Origin: Rhizobium sp. NLR16a
GTDB lineage: Bacteria > Pseudomonadota > Alphaproteobacteria > Rhizobiales > Rhizobiaceae
DNA length: 64,000 nt
Assembly (NCBI RefSeq): GCF_017948245.1
Contig: NZ_CP072865.1
Span: 707,501 to 771,500 of the forward strand
Reading direction: 5' to 3'
Part shown: in pieces, positions 8,226 to 16,218 of the stretch
Position numbering within the stretch: the stretch's first letter is position 1
How the letters are laid out: every line of letters begins with the position of its first letter
Translations under genes and position numbers: made by a program
The notes under the pieces: generated by a model
Seen by the model: the letters and a program-made list of their open reading frames with translations, nothing else
What the model was told of the DNA's origin: nothing
Database searches by the model: none

Positions 8226-9533
8226 TCAAAGCCCTGTTTTCAAGGCAATGCCGGAAACGTAGGTCTCGGCGATCGCTCTGTCGTCGCCCATCGTCTGAAG
8301 CAGGAAGAGTTCCTCGGGCAGGGTCTTTACCGTTTCCATCTTCAGCGCCATGGCCGGCGTCGCGGCCGCGTCGAGGACGACGAGGTCGGCTTCGGTGCCA
8401 GGGTCCAGCGTGCCGATCCGGCCAGCGAGCGACAGCGCCTCGGCATTGCCGCGGGTCATCAGGTAGTAGCTTTCCAGCGGGTTCAGCCGTTCACCAAGCA
8501 ACTGCTGGATCTTATAGGCCTCGTCCATTGTTTTCAGCATCGAATAGCTGGAGCCGCCGCCGATATCGGTTGCGACACCGATGCGGACCGGCTTTTCGCG
8601 TCGCGCCAAGGCCTTCAATGGAAAGAGGCCGGAGCCGAGGAAAAGGTTGGAGGTCGGGCAGTGAACGGCGACGGCGCCGGCCTCGCTCATGACATCGGCC
8701 TCGCGTTCGGACAGGTGGATGGCGTGGCCGAAGAGACTCTTCCGCCCGAGCAGACCATAGCGGGCGTAAATGTCGGTATAGTCGATCGCCTCGGGATAGA
8801 GCTCGCAGGTGAATTTGATCTCGTCGTGGTTTTCCGACAGATGCGTCTGAATGTGCAGGTCGGGAAATTCGCGGGCGAGCGCTGCTGTCGCTTCCATCTG
8901 CGCCGGCGTCGAGGTGATGGCGAAACGCGGGGTGATGGCGACGTGGTTGCGGCCCTTGCCGTGCCAGTCCGCTATCACCTGGCGGGTCTCGTCATAACCC
9001 ATCTCGGGCGTGTCGAGCAGGCCCTGGGGGGCGTTGCGGTCCATCATCACCTTGCCGCCAACCATGCGCATATTGCGCTTCATCGCCTCGGCGAAGAAGG
9101 CGTCGGCCGAGGTCTTGTGCACGGAGCAGTAGGCGACCGCCGTCGTCGTGCCGTGGCGGATCAACTCGTCGTAGAAATGTGTGGCAATCCTTTCGGCATG
9201 CGCGCTTTCGACGAAGCGGCATTCCTCGGGGAAAGTGTAGGTGTTCAGCCATTCGAGCAGGTTGGCGGCATAGGAGGCGATCACCTGCATTTGCGGAAAA
9301 TGCAGGTGCATGTCGATGAAGCCGGGGAGGATCAGATGCGGGCGGTGATCGATCTCGGCCGTGCCTTCGGCGGCTTTCGCCTTGATCTCGGCATAGGGGC
9401 CGACAGCGGCGATCAGCCCGTCCTCGATCAGCAGGCCGCCGTCTTCCTCGTAGAGATAACTCTGGCTGTCGGCGAGACTCAGGGGCGCGCGATGGAAAGA
9501 GAGGAGGCGGCCGCGAAGAAGTGTCGACGTCAT
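8226..9533 (-). CDS. guaD: Guanine deaminase
   Basis: 435 residues of the amidohydrolase superfamily. It converts guanine to xanthine and ammonia, feeding xanthine dehydrogenase. Metal-binding motifs are in order: 'GFIDMHLHFPQMQ' (HxH), 'HLSENHDEI', 'FGHAIHLSE', 'AVHCPTSN' and the late Asp in 'GVATDIGGGSS'. The ATG at 9533 overlaps the stop of puuD by 4 bases, so both are read from one message. The sister enzyme 8-oxoguanine deaminase is an alternative, but the neighbourhood (puuD, xdhABC) fits guanine. Confidence 0.9.
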   Translation of the reverse strand: MTSTLLRGRLLSFHRAPLSLADSQSYLYEEDGGLLIEDGLIAAVGPYAEIKAKAAEGTAEIDHRPHLILPGFIDMHLHFPQMQVIASYAANLLEWLNTYTFPEECRFVESAHAERIATHFYDELIRHGTTTAVAYCSVHKTSADAFFAEAMKRNMRMVGGKVMMDRNAPQGLLDTPEMGYDETRQVIADWHGKGRNHVAITPRFAITSTPAQMEATAALAREFPDLHIQTHLSENHDEIKFTCELYPEAIDYTDIYARYGLLGRKSLFGHAIHLSEREADVMSEAGAVAVHCPTSNLFLGSGLFPLKALARREKPVRIGVATDIGGGSSYSMLKTMDEAYKIQQLLGERLNPLESYYLMTRGNAEALSLAGRIGTLDPGTEADLVVLDAAATPAMALKMETVKTLPEELFLLQTMGDDRAIAETYVSGIALKTGL

Positions 9534-10768
9534 TGTTTTTTGCCTTCGACTGCGCTTTCGAACCAGGCGACGAGCAGCCTGCGTTCGTCCGGCGTAATAT
9601 CGGTCACGTTGCCGGGTGGCATGGCATGGCTGCGGCCTGCCTGTATATAGATTTCCCGGGCATGGGCGGCAATTTCCGCGTCGTTTTCGAGCATCACGCC
9701 TTTCGGTGGCCGCACGATGCCTTCATAGGCGGGCTCGGCGGCATGGCACATGGAACAGCGCGTCGAGACCAGCTGCTTGACGGCAGGAAAATGCGGATCG
9801 CCGGCGAAGTGCCGGAAGGCGGGGGCGACCGCCGCCGTATCCGCATCGCCGGTCAACAGCTTTGGCGCGGTCGAAAGCCACATGATCAGGATGAAGAGGA
9901 CGACGGTGACGATCCAGGTCCAGGTCGGGCGGCCTTTCCTCGCATGGGTGGTGTTGAACCAGTGGCGGATGGTGACGCCCATCAGGAAGACGAGCGCCGC
10001 AATCACCCAGTTGAACGCCGTACCGAAGGCCAGCGGATAATGGTTCGACAGCATGAAGAAAATGACGGGCAGCGTCAGATAGTTGTTGTGCAGCGAACGC
10101 TGCTTGGCAATTTGACCGTATTTCGGATCGGGCGTGCGCCCGGCGATGAGATCGGCGACGACGATCTTCTGGTTCGGAATGATGATCATGAAGACGTTGG
10201 CCGACATGATGGTCGCAGTGAAGGCACCGAGATGCAGGAAGGCGGCGCGGCCGGTGAAAAGCTGCGTATAACCCCAGGCCATGAAGACGAGCACGACATA
10301 GAGCACTGCCATAAGACCCCAGGTATCCCGGCCAAGCGGGGATTTGCACAGCAGATCGTAGACGACCCAGCCGAAGGCCAGTGACGCCAACGAGATCAGG
10401 ATTGCGACCGTCGGCGTGATATCAAGGACGTGGCGATCGATGAGAAAAAGGTCGGCACCGCCATAATAGACGATGCAGAGCATCAGGAAGCCCGAGATCC
10501 AGGTGAAATAGCTCTCATATTTGAACCAGGTCAGATGCTCAGGCATCTGAGCGGGCGCCACCAGATATTTCTGGATATGATAGAAGCCGCCGCCATGAAC
10601 CTGCCATTCCTCGCCATAGGCGCCGGGCGGCAGATGCGGGCGTTTCACCAGTCCGAGATCGAGCGCGATGAAATAGAAGGACGATCCGATCCAGGCGATC
10701 GCGGTAACGACATGGAACCAGCGCGCCGCGAAGGCGAGCCATTCCCATGCTATGGCATATTCATACAT
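9530..10768 (-). CDS. puuD: Urate hydroxylase PuuD (membrane domain plus cytochrome c)
   Basis: 412 residues. The N-terminal 300 form a multi-helix membrane domain ('WFHVVTAIAWIGSSFYFIAL' is a clear helix) and the C-terminus carries a cytochrome c with a CSMCH haem motif at about residues 338-342 and an axial-Met region 'SHAMPPGN'. PuuD oxidises urate to 5-hydroxyisourate using respiratory electron acceptors instead of oxygen-dependent uricase. It is first in a two-gene unit with guaD (4-base overlap) and lies 1.9 kb from xdhABC. I see no 5-hydroxyisourate hydrolase or OHCU decarboxylase gene in the window. Confidence 0.9.
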   Translation of the reverse strand: MYEYAIAWEWLAFAARWFHVVTAIAWIGSSFYFIALDLGLVKRPHLPPGAYGEEWQVHGGGFYHIQKYLVAPAQMPEHLTWFKYESYFTWISGFLMLCIVYYGGADLFLIDRHVLDITPTVAILISLASLAFGWVVYDLLCKSPLGRDTWGLMAVLYVVLVFMAWGYTQLFTGRAAFLHLGAFTATIMSANVFMIIIPNQKIVVADLIAGRTPDPKYGQIAKQRSLHNNYLTLPVIFFMLSNHYPLAFGTAFNWVIAALVFLMGVTIRHWFNTTHARKGRPTWTWIVTVVLFILIMWLSTAPKLLTGDADTAAVAPAFRHFAGDPHFPAVKQLVSTRCSMCHAAEPAYEGIVRPPKGVMLENDAEIAAHAREIYIQAGRSHAMPPGNVTDITPDERRLLVAWFESAVEGKKQ

Positions 10769-11113
10769 CGAGTTCCCCTATCTTCCTCCGACTCGTGACA
10801 TTGCGGAAAATTTGCCGGGGAGGGAAGAGGAGAATGATGAACCGCACATGCCCTTTGCAACATGGCGAGCGTCGCGGGTCACGCCAGTCGCCAGCGATGT
10901 TGCCGAGGTCGCCAATCGCGGACGCACAGCCGATCTGTTACCCTCGTGCCTAAAAGCTGCCGAGAAGGCCATGCATTATTACTGTCTCATATTGGATCTG
11001 CTAAAATTGGCGGATCTTGAAACTATGATGAGCGGATACAGTTAGGTTTGCAGGCCGCCGGCATGAAATAACAAGAACCGTTGGAGATCGGCGGCGCATT
11101 CATCGACGGAGAG
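10769..11113. other. Intergenic region between puuD and a small exported-protein gene
   Basis: About 345 bases separating the divergent puuD and 11114 genes, so it should hold both promoters. Purine-poor clusters near 10780-10800 include the puuD ribosome binding site region (TTCCTCC on the plus strand). I see no convincing operator; a weak near-repeat of GGATCT around 10992-11018 is the only structure noticed. No credible coding frame. Confidence 0.4.
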
Positions 11114-11452
11114 ATGCCCATGCGCAGCATTCTGACGTGTGTAATGATGGCATACGCATCGTTGGCGATGGCTCACGACGCACCTTCGGGGTGGAGTTAT
11201 GACCCCTATTGTTGCAATGGCGACAGTCATAATGGCGATTGCCAGATGATTCCGTCCAAAAGCGTCGCGGTGACACCAAACGGATATCGTGTGACATTGA
11301 TGCCGGGCGACCACCGGCTGGTCACGCATGCTCACGTCTTTCTGCTGCCGATGACGAAGGCGATGCAGTCCGGCGATGGTGATTATCACCTCTGTCTGTT
11401 CCCCAACGAGAACACGCCGCGCTGCTTCTACGCGCCGGAAATGGGATTTTGA
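11114..11452 (+). CDS. Small exported protein, cysteine-containing, unknown function
   Basis: About 112 residues from the ATG at 11114, preceded by a GGAGAG ribosome binding site; an in-frame ATG at 11081 is less well placed. The N-terminus 'MRSILTCVMMAYASLAMAHD' looks like a signal peptide cleaved near AMA-HD. The mature part is rich in Cys and His ('YDPYCCNGDSHNGDCQ', 'GDYHLCLF', 'PRCFYAPEMGF'), suggesting disulfides or metal binding in the periplasm. Similar short proteins are common in rhizobial genomes, but I know of no assigned function. It is divergent from puuD and convergent with the lysR gene. Confidence 0.7.
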   Translation: MPMRSILTCVMMAYASLAMAHDAPSGWSYDPYCCNGDSHNGDCQMIPSKSVAVTPNGYRVTLMPGDHRLVTHAHVFLLPMTKAMQSGDGDYHLCLFPNENTPRCFYAPEMGF

Positions 11453-11506
11453 AGCCGAACCTACTAAGCCCTGTTCAGGTTGATTGGCCCTGATGCGTTT
11501 GTCGGG

Positions 11507-12403
11507 TCAGGTTCCGGCGGCGTTCATCTCCTCCAGGATCCAATTGCGGAAGGCCTTGATCTTCGGTACGTTGCGGCGATTTTCGGGATAGGCGAGCCAG
11601 TAGGCCTTGCCGTCGCTGCGGGTTAGATCGAAGGGCTGGTAGAGCCGGCCGAGCGCGATTTCGGCCTCATAGAAGGCAGGGTGAAGGATGGCGATGCCGT
11701 GGCCGGCCATCGCCGCGTCGGCTTCCATCGCCTGCGAGCCCAGCTGGTTGCGCGGGCGTCGATCGAGATCCGTATCGGTGACGCCGGCAGCCTCGAACCA
11801 TTGTTTCCACCAGATGTCGCCGGCATCGAAGAGATCGAATTTCAGCAGATCGCGCGGCTCTTTGATGCCCCCTGCCGATTCCGCCAGCTTGGGGCTCAGC
11901 ATCGGCGTGAACTCCAGGCCCATCAACCGGTGCAGCGCGAGCCCCGGCCAGTTACCGTCGCCCCAGCGGATGCCGACGTCGATCTGCTCGCGGCCGAAGT
12001 CGATGATGTCGGAGGTCGCCTGAAACCGAACCGCGATCGCCGGATGCTTCAAATGGAAGGAGCCGAGGCGCGGCGCCAGCCATTTCGACGCGAAGGTATG
12101 GGTCGAGCTGATGGCGAGCGTGCCTTCGACGCTGTCGCGCGCCGTCGCCATCGCGTCATGCAGCATGGCGAAGGCTTCGGTCACCTTCGGGGCCAGCCGT
12201 ACACCGGTCTCCGTCAGCGCGATCTGGCGTGGGCGACGCAGGAAGAGCGGCTCGCCGACATTATCCTCCAGGAGCTTGATCTGGTAGCTGACGGCCGTCT
12301 GCGTCATTCCGAGCTCGTCACCCGCCTTGGTGAAGCTGCCAAGCCGGGCGGCGGCTTCGAAGACGCGCAGCGCATTCAGCGGAAATTGCTTCGAAAGTTT
12401 CAT
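11507..12403 (-). CDS. LysR-type transcriptional regulator (GcvA-like)
   Basis: 298 residues. An N-terminal winged helix-turn-helix ('LNALRVFEAAARLGSFTKAG' then 'ELGMTQTAVSYQIKLLEDNV') is followed by a periplasmic-binding-like effector domain. The wording 'FPLNALRVFEAAARL' and 'PLFLRRPRQIALTETG' is typical of the GcvA subgroup. It sits between the xdhABC and puuD-guaD units on the same strand, so regulation of purine genes is possible. No binding site was identified, and GcvA-like regulators control many unrelated operons. Confidence 0.85.
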   Translation of the reverse strand: MKLSKQFPLNALRVFEAAARLGSFTKAGDELGMTQTAVSYQIKLLEDNVGEPLFLRRPRQIALTETGVRLAPKVTEAFAMLHDAMATARDSVEGTLAISSTHTFASKWLAPRLGSFHLKHPAIAVRFQATSDIIDFGREQIDVGIRWGDGNWPGLALHRLMGLEFTPMLSPKLAESAGGIKEPRDLLKFDLFDAGDIWWKQWFEAAGVTDTDLDRRPRNQLGSQAMEADAAMAGHGIAILHPAFYEAEIALGRLYQPFDLTRSDGKAYWLAYPENRRNVPKIKAFRNWILEEMNAAGT

Positions 12404-12504
12404 GGATAAGTTCTCTTGATGCAGGCAGACGATCGTTCGATTGGAATTGCACCATTTTTCGCGGCAGACTGCAACTCATACCATCAATCTGATGAGGTGA
12501 CGTC

Positions 12505-12699
12505 ATGGATTGCCATGCTATCGAAGAGAGCCAGCCGCAACGGAACAGCAGTGTTTTCCTACGTCTTGCCGGCTGGCTCATGGCCAGTTTCCACCGCTTG
12601 CCGCGCCTCGATCTTACGGCCGCGCCCGATCGGGTTAAGCGCGATCTCGGTTTCCTCGACGGGCGCGATCCCTATTATGAGGACGAGCGCATGCGGTAG
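12505..12699 (+). CDS. Small DUF1127-like protein
   Basis: 64 residues beginning 'MDCHAIEESQPQRNSSVFLR'. The segment 'LRLAGWLMASFHRLP' followed by 'DRVKRDLGFLDGRDP' matches the general DUF1127 pattern: a basic amphipathic helix, then a 'xxKRDLGF' turn. DUF1127 proteins in alphaproteobacteria are short, Arg-rich and sometimes RNA-binding. A GAGGTGA element lies 5-11 bases before the ATG. The gene is divergent from lysR, and its last 25 bases overlap the 3' end of xdhC on the other strand. Confidence 0.6.
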   Translation: MDCHAIEESQPQRNSSVFLRLAGWLMASFHRLPRLDLTAAPDRVKRDLGFLDGRDPYYEDERMR

Positions 12700-13490
12700 G
12701 CCGCAAGCGCCGTCAGGATCTCGGCAGCGGTCATGGCGGCGATCACTTCGGGGCGCTTGTCCCTGACCGTCGAGCCGCCGATCGGCAGCGTCAGCCGCTC
12801 CATCCAGCCGTGCTCGCCGTCGCCTTCGCGTGAAAGCCAGCTTGCGAGGGTGGCGCGCTTGGTGGCGGAGCCGATCATGCCGGTATAGGCGAGGTCGGTT
12901 CTCGCAAGCGCCTCGCGAGCGATGAGGAAATCCAGCGCGTGGTCATGGGTCAGGATGACGACCGCGCCGCCGGCGGAAATATCTTTCACCAACGCTTCCG
13001 GCATTGGCACGAGCCGGGCCTTGATTTCATCCGGCAGGTTGGCAAGCTCTTGCTGTCTCGTTTCGACGACCGTCACCGACAGCGGCAGCGGCGCAAGGGC
13101 TGCCGCCAGCGCCCGGCCGACATGGCCGGCGCCAAAGAGAAAAACCTCCGGCAGGCGCTCAATCTCGCCTGCAAGCCTTGCCTTGAGCTCATCCGTCAGC
13201 GCTTGCGTCAACCGCCGAAACCGCAGTTGCGTGCGCCCGCCGCAGCATTGGCCGATTTCGGGGCCGAGCGGGATGTCCATGATGGCCGTTCCGCCGGTTC
13301 CAGCCAGAATCTCGCGCGCTTTTGCGATTGCCATGAACTCGAACTGCCCGCCACCGATCGTGCCCCAGAGGGCGTTCGCCGAAACAAGCATGAAAGCGCC
13401 GGCCTCGCGCGGAGTGGAGCCTTGCGTGCCGGTGATGTCGACCAGGACGCTCTCGGGGTGGGCGGCGAGGAAGGTGGGGAGGTCCTTCAT
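12675..13490 (-). CDS. xdhC: Xanthine dehydrogenase accessory protein XdhC
   Basis: 271 residues from the ATG at 13490 ('MKDLPTFLAAHPESVLVDIT'). XdhC binds the molybdenum cofactor, supports its sulfuration and inserts it into the XdhB subunit. Visible family motifs are 'TQGSTPREAGAFMLV', 'GTIGGGQFE', 'GQCCGGRTQLRF' (the conserved Cys pair) and a Rossmann segment 'VFLFGAGHVGRALAAAL' with 'GMIGSATKRATL'. It is last in xdhA-xdhB-xdhC, 114 bases after xdhB; the gap holds a strong hairpin. The frame extends to a GTG at 13559, but that stretch is hairpin sequence and unlikely to be coding. Confidence 0.9.
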   Translation of the reverse strand: MKDLPTFLAAHPESVLVDITGTQGSTPREAGAFMLVSANALWGTIGGGQFEFMAIAKAREILAGTGGTAIMDIPLGPEIGQCCGGRTQLRFRRLTQALTDELKARLAGEIERLPEVFLFGAGHVGRALAAALAPLPLSVTVVETRQQELANLPDEIKARLVPMPEALVKDISAGGAVVILTHDHALDFLIAREALARTDLAYTGMIGSATKRATLASWLSREGDGEHGWMERLTLPIGGSTVRDKRPEVIAAMTAAEILTALAAYRMRSSS

Positions 13491-13523
13491 GGCAAGGCAA
13501 CCGATGGGTATGTGGCTGCGGTC

Positions 13524-13553
13524 CCCCCCTCTGTCCGGCAGGACAGAGGGGGG
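13524..13553. repeat. Strong 13-bp hairpin between xdhB and xdhC
   Basis: CCCCCCTCTGTCC (13524-13536) pairs perfectly with GGACAGAGGGGGG (13541-13553) around a GGCA loop. No T tract follows on either strand, so it is not a classical terminator. It resembles pieces of rhizobial intergenic mosaic repeats and could lower or stabilise xdhC expression relative to xdhB. Confidence 0.65.
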
Positions 13554-13604
13554 TGCCACCCACTCGGCCCGTCCTGCTCAAACAACAAATCAGCCGGACG
13601 CATC

Positions 13605-15944
13605 CTACACCCGCTTCATCCGCTCCACAGCCATCAGCACCCGTTCCGGAGTCGCCGGCGCATCGAGTCTCGGACAGACGTTATAATCGGCGACGCTAGC
13701 GACCGCCATCGACAGGGCTTCCAGCACCGAGATCGCCAGCATGAAGGGCGGTTCGCCGACCGCCTTGGAACGGCCGATCGTCGCTTCGGCATTCTCTGAC
13801 CATTCGGCCAGCCGCACGTTGAAGATTTTCGGCCGGTCGGAGGCGAGCGGGATCTTGTAGGTCGACGGGGCATGGGTGCGCAGCCGTCCCTTGTCGTCCC
13901 ACCAGAGCTCTTCCGTCGTCAGCCAGCCCAAACCTTGGACGAAGGCCCCTTCGACCTGGCCGAGGTCGATCGCCGGGTTCAGCGAGCGGCCGACATCGTG
14001 GAGAATGTCGGTGCGGTCGATCAGATATTCACCGGTCAGCGTATCGATCGAGACCTCGGTGCAGGCGGCGCCGTAGGCGAAATAATAGAAGGGGGTGCCG
14101 CGGCCGGCCTTGCGGTCCCAGTGGATCTTCGGCGTCTTGTAGAAGCCGGCGGCTGAAAGCTGGACGCGGGCGAAATAGGCCTGCTTGATGAAATCACGGA
14201 AGGGGATCTCGAACTCGCCGACGCGCACGCGGTTTGGCAGGAAGACGACGTCGGAGGGGGCCACATCCCATTTTTCGGCGGCAAAGGCCACCAGCCGTTC
14301 CTTGATCTGGCGGGCGGCATCGTAGGCCGCCATGCCGTTCAGGTCCGAGCCGGAGGAGGCGGCGGTGGCCGAGGTGTTCGGCACCTTGGCGGTCGTCGTT
14401 GCGGTGATCTTCACCCTAGAGATATCGATCTGGAAGCTGTCGGCCAGCACCTGCGCCACCTTGGTATAGAGGCCCTGGCCCATTTCGGTGCCGCCATGGT
14501 TCAGGTGGATCGAGCCGTCCTGATAGATATGGACGAGGGCGCCGGCCTGGTTGAAGGCGGTCATGGTAAAGGAGATGCCGAATTTGACCGGCGTCAGCGC
14601 GATGCCCTTTCTGATGTAGCGGCTGTCGCGGTTGAAGGCGATGATGGCGTTGCGTCGCGCCCGGTATTCGGCCGTCTCCTCCAGTTCGTCGACGACACGG
14701 GCGATGATATTGTCCTCGACCTCCTGGTGGTAAGGTGTCAGCGTGCGCCCGGAGCCCGGCTGGCCGTAGAAATTCAGCTTGCGAATATCGAGCGGATCCT
14801 TGCCGAGGGCGTAGGCGATCTCCTCGATGAAGCGCTCGGCGCCGAGCATGCCCTGCGGACCGCCGAAGCCGCGGAAGGCGGTGTTGGAGACCGTGTGCGT
14901 CTTCAAGGGTTTCGACTGCAGATGCACATGCGGGTAGAAGTAACTGGAATCAGCGTGAAAGAGGGCCCGGTCGGTCACCGGCCCCGAGAGATCGGAGGAG
15001 AAGCCGCAACGCGCCGCATAAGTCGCATCGACAGCGTGAATACGGCCGTCAGCGTCGAAGCCCACTTCGTAATCGACGAGGAAATCATGGCGTTTGCCGG
15101 TGGCGCTCATATCCTCGTCGCGGTCGGGGCGGAACTTGATGGCGCGGCCGAGCTTCTTGGCCGCAAGGGCGGCAAGGGCCGCGAACTGGCTGCCCTGTGT
15201 TTCCTTGCCGCCGAAGCCTCCGCCCATGCGGCGCACATTGACCGTCACCGCGTTCGAAGGGATGTCGAGCACATGGCCGACGATGTGCTGGATCTCGCTC
15301 GGATGCTGGGTCGAAGACCAGACGGTTACCTCGTCATCCTCACCGGGAAAGGCGACGGCGATATGGCCTTCGAGATAGAAATGCTCCTGTCCGCCGATGC
15401 GCATTTGGCCCTTCAGGCGCATGGGTGCGTTCGGCATTTCCGTTTCCGGCTCGCCGCGCTGCAGCGTCATCGGCGTGGTGACCAGCGGGCTGCCGTTTGC
15501 AAGTGCGCCGTCGATATCGCTCCAATGCGGGAGGTCGCGATAGGCGATCTTCGCCAGCCAAGCGGCGCGGCGGGCGGCCTCGCGCGTCTCGGCGATGACG
15601 GCAAAGATCGGCTGGCCGTGGAACTGAACCAAAGTTTCGGCGAGCAGCGGCTCGTCATGGCTGCCGTTGGAGCTGACGTCGTTGACGCCGGGCACGTCCT
15701 TGCCGGTGAAGACCCAGACGACGCCGGGATAGGCGGCGACCTCGGAGAGATCGATGCTGAGGATTTCGGCGTGTGCCCGGTCGGAGAGGCCGAGCGCGCC
15801 GTGCAGCAGGCCGGCGGGTTCGGGGGTGTCGTCGATATATTCGGCCGTTCCGGTAACGTGTTTGTGCGCGGAATCATGGCGCAGAGAGCCGTACATTGGG
15901 CCCGAGATGACGACTTTGGGGTCTTCGAAGGTGGACTTGTCCAT
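13605..15944 (-). CDS. xdhB: Xanthine dehydrogenase molybdopterin-binding subunit XdhB
   Basis: 779 residues, the usual size of the large subunit. It holds the molybdenum cofactor and oxidises hypoxanthine to xanthine and xanthine to urate. Molybdopterin-binding motifs are 'RRMGGGFGGKETQGSQ', 'NTAFRGFGGPQGML' and 'GGTEMGQGLYTKVAQVL'; the active-site glutamate lies in 'KAVGEPPFMLAISV'. It is the middle gene of the operon, but the gap to xdhA (274 bases) is filled by an intergenic repeat, so a separate or processed transcript is possible. Confidence 0.93.
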   Translation of the reverse strand: MDKSTFEDPKVVISGPMYGSLRHDSAHKHVTGTAEYIDDTPEPAGLLHGALGLSDRAHAEILSIDLSEVAAYPGVVWVFTGKDVPGVNDVSSNGSHDEPLLAETLVQFHGQPIFAVIAETREAARRAAWLAKIAYRDLPHWSDIDGALANGSPLVTTPMTLQRGEPETEMPNAPMRLKGQMRIGGQEHFYLEGHIAVAFPGEDDEVTVWSSTQHPSEIQHIVGHVLDIPSNAVTVNVRRMGGGFGGKETQGSQFAALAALAAKKLGRAIKFRPDRDEDMSATGKRHDFLVDYEVGFDADGRIHAVDATYAARCGFSSDLSGPVTDRALFHADSSYFYPHVHLQSKPLKTHTVSNTAFRGFGGPQGMLGAERFIEEIAYALGKDPLDIRKLNFYGQPGSGRTLTPYHQEVEDNIIARVVDELEETAEYRARRNAIIAFNRDSRYIRKGIALTPVKFGISFTMTAFNQAGALVHIYQDGSIHLNHGGTEMGQGLYTKVAQVLADSFQIDISRVKITATTTAKVPNTSATAASSGSDLNGMAAYDAARQIKERLVAFAAEKWDVAPSDVVFLPNRVRVGEFEIPFRDFIKQAYFARVQLSAAGFYKTPKIHWDRKAGRGTPFYYFAYGAACTEVSIDTLTGEYLIDRTDILHDVGRSLNPAIDLGQVEGAFVQGLGWLTTEELWWDDKGRLRTHAPSTYKIPLASDRPKIFNVRLAEWSENAEATIGRSKAVGEPPFMLAISVLEALSMAVASVADYNVCPRLDAPATPERVLMAVERMKRV

Positions 15945-15993
15945 TAGATCAGCCCTCCGCGAACGGAGTTAGGAAATGCGGCTACTCCGCACT

Positions 15994-16154
15994 CCCTCAT
16001 TCCTTTGCCCTCAGGGCTTCGCCCGAGGGATGTCACAGGAATCCAGCCACGGCGCGTCTGCGCCGTGAATGACTCATATGACGCTGAGGAAATGTCTCCT
16101 GCGCCCAGGGACTTGGGCGCGCTGGATTCCTGTGACAAGCACAGGAATGAGGGA
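15994..16154. repeat. Intergenic repeat family, copy A (between xdhA and xdhB)
   Basis: An imperfect long inverted repeat bounded by CTCATTCC... and ...CACAGGAATGAG. It contains an inner hairpin CACGGCGC/GCGCCGTG (16048-16067, GTCT loop) and a second GCGCCCA/TGGGCGC stem near 16101-16120. The same element occurs at 25236-25370 (nearly complete) and 23075-23140 (left half). This copy has an extra short segment (about 16005-16030) after the left boundary. It lies inside an operon. Confidence 0.8.
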
Positions 16155-16218
16155 GAGGAGGAGACCGCGACTATTCCCATCAAGGCTTGCATTCCGGGCG
16201 TTCTGATCAATTTCTCCA

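Noticed and set aside
14496..15947. Long plus-strand frame (483 residues) antisense to xdhB
   Set aside because: No family motif; xdhB on the minus strand is unambiguous.
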